A DNA stretch of 10,689 bases. It comes from an uncultured Oscillospiraceae bacterium. Its GTDB lineage: Bacteria > Bacillota > Clostridia > Oscillospirales > Oscillospiraceae. Numbering within the stretch: the first letter of the stretch is position 1; every line of letters starts with the position of its first letter. Under the pieces are notes generated by a model. That model saw nothing but the letters and a program-made list of their open reading frames with translations. It was not told the DNA's origin and ran no database searches. Below are positions 6,711 through 10,689 of this stretch, in pieces. A program made the position numbers and the translations under genes. The DNA lies in the NCBI GenBank assembly GCA_937915075.1, contig CALDMA010000214.1, positions 1 to 10,689 of the forward strand, read 5' to 3'.

Positions 6711-6956
6711 ATGGAAACAATTCTTGGGCTGATTTTACAGGTGCTGATTCTGGCTTGCCAGATCGCGGTTTGCGTTCTCGGCTATGTTCTCGTTACGCGA
6801 GGCACTTCACCGCAGCAGAAGACAAGTGAGCCGGAAGTGGCGGAGACGGCTTTATCTGAGGAAGAACGCCGGATGCAGGAGCAGATGCAGAAAATGATGG
6901 CGGGCATGAACAATATTCTCGGCTATGACGGACAGCCGCAGGGTGGCAGGAAATGA
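6711..6956 (+). CDS. Small single-pass membrane protein between stabilisation and portal genes
   Basis: This 81-residue protein has one hydrophobic helix at about residues 4-25 (LGLILQVLILACQIAVCVLGYV). A polar Pro/Ser/Glu linker and an amphipathic helix rich in Met, Gln and Glu follow (EERRMQEQMQKMMAGMNNIL), and it ends with YDGQPQGGRK. No cleavage site is evident, so it is probably anchored, with the charged tail on the other side. AGGAGG (6700-6705) overlaps the upstream stop and lies five bases before the ATG, and the gene overlaps the portal start by four bases (ATGA). Such tight coupling suggests coordinated production with the portal. I know of similar short membrane proteins beside portal genes in Firmicutes phages, but no established function. 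It does not look like a holin operon, since no endolysin is nearby. Confidence 0.7.
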   Translation: METILGLILQVLILACQIAVCVLGYVLVTRGTSPQQKTSEPEVAETALSEEERRMQEQMQKMMAGMNNILGYDGQPQGGRK

Positions 6957-8653
6957 TAACAGATAAAATGACGCCTGCAAAGGCGTATTCCAGATACGAC
7001 CGTGGCGTACAGGTCAACACGCAGCTAAATTTGTACGACACGGTACAGAAAAACGAAAACTTCTTTATCGGCAAGCAGTGGGAGGGTGTGGAAAGCAATG
7101 GCCTGCCAACGCCGGTTTTTAACTTTCTAAAGCGCGTAGCCCTGTTCCAGATCGCGACGATTTCCAGTGACAATCTGTCCATGCAGGCTTCACCGCTCGG
7201 CTCGACCAGTATGTATTCCCTAGGCGACCTTGAAAAAGTTGCTGACGTTATGAACAAGCAGTTCGCAGCCATCTTCGAGCGGAACAAAATTGTCACGCTG
7301 ACGCGCCAGTTCATGCGGAACGCTGCGGTAGACGGTGACGGCGCGACATATACATACTTCGACCCGGATATCGAAACCGGGCAGGAGGCCAAGGGCGATA
7401 TCGTCACGGAGATCATCGAGAATACGCGCGTGATCTTCGGCAACCCGAACGACCGGCGCGTGCAGACACAGCCCTACATTATCATCCCGCGCCGTCTCAT
7501 GGTGGAAGAGGTACGCCGCATTGCCAAGCGCAACGGCGTCAAGAAGGACGATCTTGACCGGATCCGCCCGGACACAGAAGACTATACAAACCAGATGGAC
7601 ACCTTGCAGGACAAGCTTTGCACGCTCATCGTCTATCTCTGGAAGGATGAAGATACCGGAACGATTCATAGCTATCAATGCACGAGGGACGTTGAGGTAG
7701 AGCCGGAGAAGGATACGGAACTGAAGCTTTATCCTATTACATGGATGCCGTGGGACTATGTGCAGGACTGCTATCACGGACAGGCGCTTATCGCGGAACT
7801 GATCCCGAATCAGATCTTCGTCAATAAGCTGTTCGCAATGTCGATGCTGTCCCTTATGACAACGGCATTCCCGAAAATTGTCTATGACAAGACGCGCATT
7901 CCTCGCTGGGACAGCCGTGTTGGCGCGGCTATCGGTATCAACGGCGGCGACGTCAATAACGTTGCGAAGATCCTTGACCCGGCTGCAATCAGCCCGCAGG
8001 TATCGCAGTTCATCGACAGCGCGATCAACTATACACAGAACTTTATGGGCGCGTCCGACGCCGCACTTGGCGACACGCGCCCGGACAATACGTCGGCGAT
8101 TGTGGCCTTGCAGCGCGCCTCGAATGCACCGCTGGAACTGGTAAAGCTGAATATGTATGAATCCATTGAGGATTTAGGGCGCATTTATCTTGACCATATG
8201 CGTGTGTACTACGGTACGCGCTATGTTCAGGTGAAAATGCTGACAAAAGACCAGCTGAATTCGCAGCCGCTCGGCATGACACTTCCGGAGCAGGATTTTA
8301 ACACGCCGTTCGACTTCGAGATTCTGAACAAAATCCCGCTTTCGCTGAAGCTTGACGTCGGCGCGTCGGCGTACTGGTCGGAAATCACAACCGTTCAGAC
8401 GCTCGACAATCTGCTGATGCAGGGAAAAATTGAACTGGTAGATTATCTGGAACGTATTCCGGAGGGCTATGTTTCCAAGCGGCAGGAACTGATCGACAAG
8501 CTGAAAGGCAATCAGGCAATGGCGCAGATGAATCAGGGCGCGACAAATGGGAACCTTGTTCCTGCAACGCCGCAGCCCGGAGAAATCCCGGTCAATGGCG
8601 GCAGCGGCTACGGAGAACTTCAAAGAGCGCTCAACGAAACGGGGGTGGCGTAA
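6953..8653 (+). CDS. Phage portal protein
   Basis: This is probably the dodecameric ring at one capsid vertex through which DNA enters and leaves. The 566-residue protein opens with SRYDRGVQVN, a helix and then NENFFIGKQWEGV and GLPTPVFNFLKR, features common at the N-terminus of portals of P22-like and related phages. The most telling part is around residues 365-395, with MGASDAALGDTRPDNTSAI, followed by the helical crown. A Gln/Asn/Pro/Gly-rich flexible tail ends it. It overlaps the preceding stop by four bases and has only a weak AGG upstream, so it is likely translated by coupling; ATG 6968 in frame is a possible shorter start. The next gene begins on the base after its stop. The position is odd: the portal usually lies right after the large terminase, but here five genes intervene. 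Confidence 0.9.
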   Translation: MITDKMTPAKAYSRYDRGVQVNTQLNLYDTVQKNENFFIGKQWEGVESNGLPTPVFNFLKRVALFQIATISSDNLSMQASPLGSTSMYSLGDLEKVADVMNKQFAAIFERNKIVTLTRQFMRNAAVDGDGATYTYFDPDIETGQEAKGDIVTEIIENTRVIFGNPNDRRVQTQPYIIIPRRLMVEEVRRIAKRNGVKKDDLDRIRPDTEDYTNQMDTLQDKLCTLIVYLWKDEDTGTIHSYQCTRDVEVEPEKDTELKLYPITWMPWDYVQDCYHGQALIAELIPNQIFVNKLFAMSMLSLMTTAFPKIVYDKTRIPRWDSRVGAAIGINGGDVNNVAKILDPAAISPQVSQFIDSAINYTQNFMGASDAALGDTRPDNTSAIVALQRASNAPLELVKLNMYESIEDLGRIYLDHMRVYYGTRYVQVKMLTKDQLNSQPLGMTLPEQDFNTPFDFEILNKIPLSLKLDVGASAYWSEITTVQTLDNLLMQGKIELVDYLERIPEGYVSKRQELIDKLKGNQAMAQMNQGATNGNLVPATPQPGEIPVNGGSGYGELQRALNETGVA

Positions 8654-9385
8654 GTGAGCATTCCGACACTGGATACAGACCTCAGTATTGTGCAGAAGCT
8701 GGATGATTACCCAAACGATGTAGGTGGACTTTCCGCAGCGGAGTTGAAAGCCAAGTTTGATGCGGGCAGTCTTGCGGTGCAGAACTACATCAATACCGTT
8801 CTCATTCCGGCGCTGATTGCCTCGAATCTCGCATTTACGCCGACTACTGCGATAAATGCAAGCACCATTCAGGCGGCAATCGAGAACGTACAGGCACAGC
8901 TTTCGTCCGTCTCGCTGGGGTCTATTCCGAACAATACAGTCGGCATGGAAAAGCTGACGAAGCAGGTACAGGACGCAATCAACGCAGGTGGCAGCGCAGG
9001 TACCGCGATCGTCACTCTGCAAGAAACTGTCGTGAAGCTTTTAGATCAGACGCGTGAGAATTCGAGAGATATCTCTACAATTAAATCTGAAAATCAGCTG
9101 CGTGATGTACAGCTGCAGAAGATCGACGGGAAAGCGGAAAAATCCGCTGGTTCCACATTTAATTTGACTGTTGCAGGATGGTCAGACAAGAAGCAGAAGA
9201 CTGTTCTTACAATCGGAACAGGGCGGAATATCGCGGTCGGCCTTGACACGTCTGCGACGCTGGCACAATGGCAAGAAGCGGCCAAATGTGGGGTAAAGGT
9301 CTATGGCGCAGATGAAACAGGGATTACCTTCTCCTGCGATACTGTGCCGACAGTTGATATTCCGTGCGCGTATATCCAAATGTAA
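8654..9385 (+). CDS. Tail fibre / appendage-like protein
   Basis: The 243-residue protein has three visible parts. The N-terminal module (about residues 5-55) contains IVQKLDDYPNDVGGL and AELKAKFDAGSLAVQNYI, which I recognise as a recurring start of Firmicutes phage appendage proteins that likely attaches to the tail. A helical section follows (about 70-155), with heptad-like stretches ending LQETVVKLLDQTREN and IKSENQLRDVQLQKIDGK, suited to a trimeric coiled coil. The last 80 residues are beta-rich (FNLTVAGW, KTVLTIGTGRNIAVGL, VKVYGADETGITFSCD) and probably form the tip. The start is GTG on the base after the portal stop, with GGGGGTGG at 8641-8648 as ribosome-binding site. A receptor-binding or upper-fibre role is inferred; no enzymatic motif is seen. 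Confidence 0.65.
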   Translation: MSIPTLDTDLSIVQKLDDYPNDVGGLSAAELKAKFDAGSLAVQNYINTVLIPALIASNLAFTPTTAINASTIQAAIENVQAQLSSVSLGSIPNNTVGMEKLTKQVQDAINAGGSAGTAIVTLQETVVKLLDQTRENSRDISTIKSENQLRDVQLQKIDGKAEKSAGSTFNLTVAGWSDKKQKTVLTIGTGRNIAVGLDTSATLAQWQEAAKCGVKVYGADETGITFSCDTVPTVDIPCAYIQM

Positions 9386-9397
9386 GGAGGGCTTGAT

Positions 9398-9583
9398 GTG
9401 ATTGATTTATTCCCGAAGCAGATTAGCCCGGACGAGACGGCGATCAACAACAAAATCGGAAGAACCACAGCCGTTACAGAAGATGATACGAACTACACGT
9501 CGTACATGGCACGCGGGCAGGCGTTGTTTTCGGATGTGCAAACTCCAACTGTCAACGGTCAAATCGCATGGCAGTATGTTTGA
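9398..9583 (+). CDS. Small hypothetical protein in the tail-appendage block
   Basis: This 61-residue protein has no membrane segment or known motif. It begins MIDLFPKQISPDET, is rich in Thr, Asn and Asp, and ends with an aromatic AWQYV. The only good start is GTG 9398, since the overlapping ATG at 9396 runs straight into TGA. AAGGAGG (9384-9390) lies seven bases before the GTG and overlaps the upstream stop, a strong site that argues for real translation. It lies between a fibre-like gene and a repeat-bearing fibre-like gene, so a small structural or linker role is likely by context only. Confidence 0.65.
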   Translation: MIDLFPKQISPDETAINNKIGRTTAVTEDDTNYTSYMARGQALFSDVQTPTVNGQIAWQYV

Positions 9584-9592
9584 GGTGGTGGA

Positions 9593-10054
9593 ATGGCAGG
9601 AAGGACATTGATAGACGGCGTTTACAAGACAATCAAGGGCGGCAATGCGCTTGTGGACGGCGTGAGCAAAAAAATCAAATGCGGGAAAGTCCTTATTGAT
9701 GGCGTGTCTCACAACATCCCGCTTGCAAATGTGCTGACGCTTACAACAGAGGTATCGAACTTTCCAATCGATGGTGGCTATGTAACATATAACGGAAAGC
9801 ATTATCCTGGGGAAACACTCCTTGTCAGTGCAGCAGAGCGCGTAGTGGTGACTGTGACAACGGGCGCGGTGGGCAGCGGTTGGTCGGACAAAATGTATGT
9901 AAAACTCAATAGAACGATAGTTGCACAGGGAGCAGGCTTCTCGGCAAGTACAACATATACATACACTCCGGCTTCGGATGCAACAATAAAATTTATTTGC
10001 TCAAAAACTGATGGAACGCATATGGCTATTGCCGCAGAAATCGTAGAGTCGTAG
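9593..10054 (+). CDS. Appendage protein with N-terminal LIDGV repeats and beta-rich C-terminus
   Basis: This 153-residue protein starts with three tandem units of about 14-16 residues: TLIDGVYKTIKGG, LVDGVSKKIKCG and LIDGVSHNIPLA. The shared pattern is L-(I/V)-D-G-V-x-(K/H)-x-I, with Lys and Gly following in the first two. Such short Gly-rich units recur at the starts of Firmicutes phage tail-appendage proteins and are likely a beta-strand attachment or folding module. The rest (about residues 48-153) is beta-rich with many Thr and Val (VVVTVTTGAVGSGW, TTYTYTPASDATIKF) and probably forms a beta-sandwich tip. A Gly-rich ribosome-binding site (GAGGTGG, 9582-9588) precedes ATG 9593. The function is probably host-surface binding or attachment of the fibre; this is inference. 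Confidence 0.65.
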   Translation: MAGRTLIDGVYKTIKGGNALVDGVSKKIKCGKVLIDGVSHNIPLANVLTLTTEVSNFPIDGGYVTYNGKHYPGETLLVSAAERVVVTVTTGAVGSGWSDKMYVKLNRTIVAQGAGFSASTTYTYTPASDATIKFICSKTDGTHMAIAAEIVES

Positions 10055-10063
10055 GAGGCATAT

Positions 10064-10456
10064 ATGATTTATTTCAAGACAAATAATCAGGAATACCCGG
10101 CTGAAATTTCCGGTTTGGAGATGGACTATAACTGGGGGAACCGTAGCACCTGCACAATCAAACTGTCTGCGTCTTATGCAGAAGCAGCACAGATTTTTGT
10201 GAACGGCCTTGTATGGAGTGTCGTGCAGCGCGATACCGTACCCGTGTATGATGCAAGTGGTCAGCCTACCGGCGAGACGCAGGAATCTGTACAGGAATGG
10301 GATTATTCCGACTACTGCGTTGCCGGACCGATTACTGACAATCGAGACGGGACATGCACCTGCAAGATGGGCAAGAAAACAGAGGTTGAGTTGCTGCGCG
10401 AAGCTTCCGCCGATGCGGAACAGGCGGCGAAAATTCTTCTTGGGGAGGCTGAATGA
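10064..10456 (+). CDS. Conserved phage protein of unknown function in the tail-appendage block
   Basis: This 130-residue protein has a beta-rich first half (MIYFKTNNQEYPAEI, STCTIKLSASYAEAA, GLVWSVVQRDTV) and then a DNRDGTCTCKMG turn. It ends in an amphipathic helix (VELLREASADAEQAAKILL). Proteins with this start and a similar WSVVQR segment are, to my recollection, common beside tail-fibre genes in Firmicutes phages, but I know no assigned function. AGGAGG (10053-10058) overlaps the upstream stop and lies five bases before ATG. Its stop overlaps the next gene's start by one base (TGATG). It has no membrane segment; it may be a virion component or an assembly helper. Confidence 0.65.
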   Translation: MIYFKTNNQEYPAEISGLEMDYNWGNRSTCTIKLSASYAEAAQIFVNGLVWSVVQRDTVPVYDASGQPTGETQESVQEWDYSDYCVAGPITDNRDGTCTCKMGKKTEVELLREASADAEQAAKILLGEAE

Positions 10457-10689
10457 TGGCTACATATACCGAAAGAGCGCGGGCGCTGCGTCCGTATATC
10501 GTAAAGGCAAGCGCAAGCCTGAGCGATACAGATGCACTAAAGGCAAAGGAACTGTACGCGCGCTGGGCACCTGATATGGTGGTCAAGCCCGGGGACAGGC
10601 TCGTCTTTGCAGACAACGGAATCGACAAGCTGTACCGCGTCAACAAGGATCAGGGGCATACCACACAGACCGGCTGGGAACCGAATATA
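10456..10689 (+). CDS. Carbohydrate-binding-like phage protein, truncated by the window end
   Basis: The open frame runs off the right edge, so only the first 78 residues are seen. It starts MATYTERARALRPYIVK, an opening I associate with Firmicutes phage appendage proteins. A helix containing ALKAKELYARWAPD follows, then VKPGDRLVF, KLYRVNKDQGHTTQTGW and EPN. The order W, GD-R, LYRV, HTTQ, W resembles the small chitin/carbohydrate-binding modules of the CBM5/12 type that phages place on fibres. ATG 10456 is preferred over the adjacent in-frame ATG 10453 because GGGGAGG (10442-10448) then has seven-base spacing, not four. It would bind host surface glycans; this is inferred from the motif order. 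Confidence 0.65.
   Translation, partial: MATYTERARALRPYIVKASASLSDTDALKAKELYARWAPDMVVKPGDRLVFADNGIDKLYRVNKDQGHTTQTGWEPNI

Overview
The window reads as the left (packaging and head) arm of a tailed-phage genome, free or integrated, from a low-to-mid GC Gram-positive host, most likely a gut-type Clostridia/Firmicutes bacterium. The grounds are strong AGGAGG ribosome-binding sites before most genes, one transcription direction, near-zero gene spacing, ordinary use of TAA, TAG and TGA as stops, and structural proteins whose style I associate with Firmicutes phages. No host gene, integrase, tRNA or CRISPR array is visible.

Layout. Small terminase (32-442). A gene-free stretch of about 565 bases (443-1008) full of complementary segments, with a candidate promoter at its AT-rich left part. 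Large terminase (1009-2406). A small head-region protein (2427-2849). A 67-base gap holding two tandem hairpins with the same loop. Scaffold-like protein (2917-3780), then the major capsid protein with a C-terminal Ig-like/chitobiase-C-like domain (3793-4860). A strong intrinsic terminator (4868-4902). A 594-residue stabilisation/head-closure-like protein (4917-6701), a one-pass membrane protein (6711-6956), and the portal (6953-8653). Then a block of short tail-appendage genes: a fibre-like protein (8654-9385), a 61-residue protein (9398-9583), a protein with N-terminal LIDGV repeats (9593-10054), a 130-residue protein (10064-10456), and a truncated carbohydrate-binding-like protein running off the end (10456-10689).

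How it works together. The terminase pair would cut and pump DNA through the portal into a shell built from capsid protein on the scaffold. The stabilisation-like protein would then close the head, and the appendage proteins would contact the host surface. No tail-tube or tape-measure gene lies between portal and fibre genes, which suggests a short-tailed (podovirus-like) virion. The portal lies about 4.5 kb downstream of the large terminase and after the capsid gene, instead of directly after the terminase.

The least explained part is 443-1008. It has a perfect TATAAT, direct repeats, a set of helices that nest into one plausible RNA fold, a crossing 9-bp helix (pseudoknot or switch), and a 23-position near-perfect stem ending one base before the large-terminase ribosome-binding site. 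A structured noncoding RNA or a long regulatory leader is the best candidate here for something undescribed.
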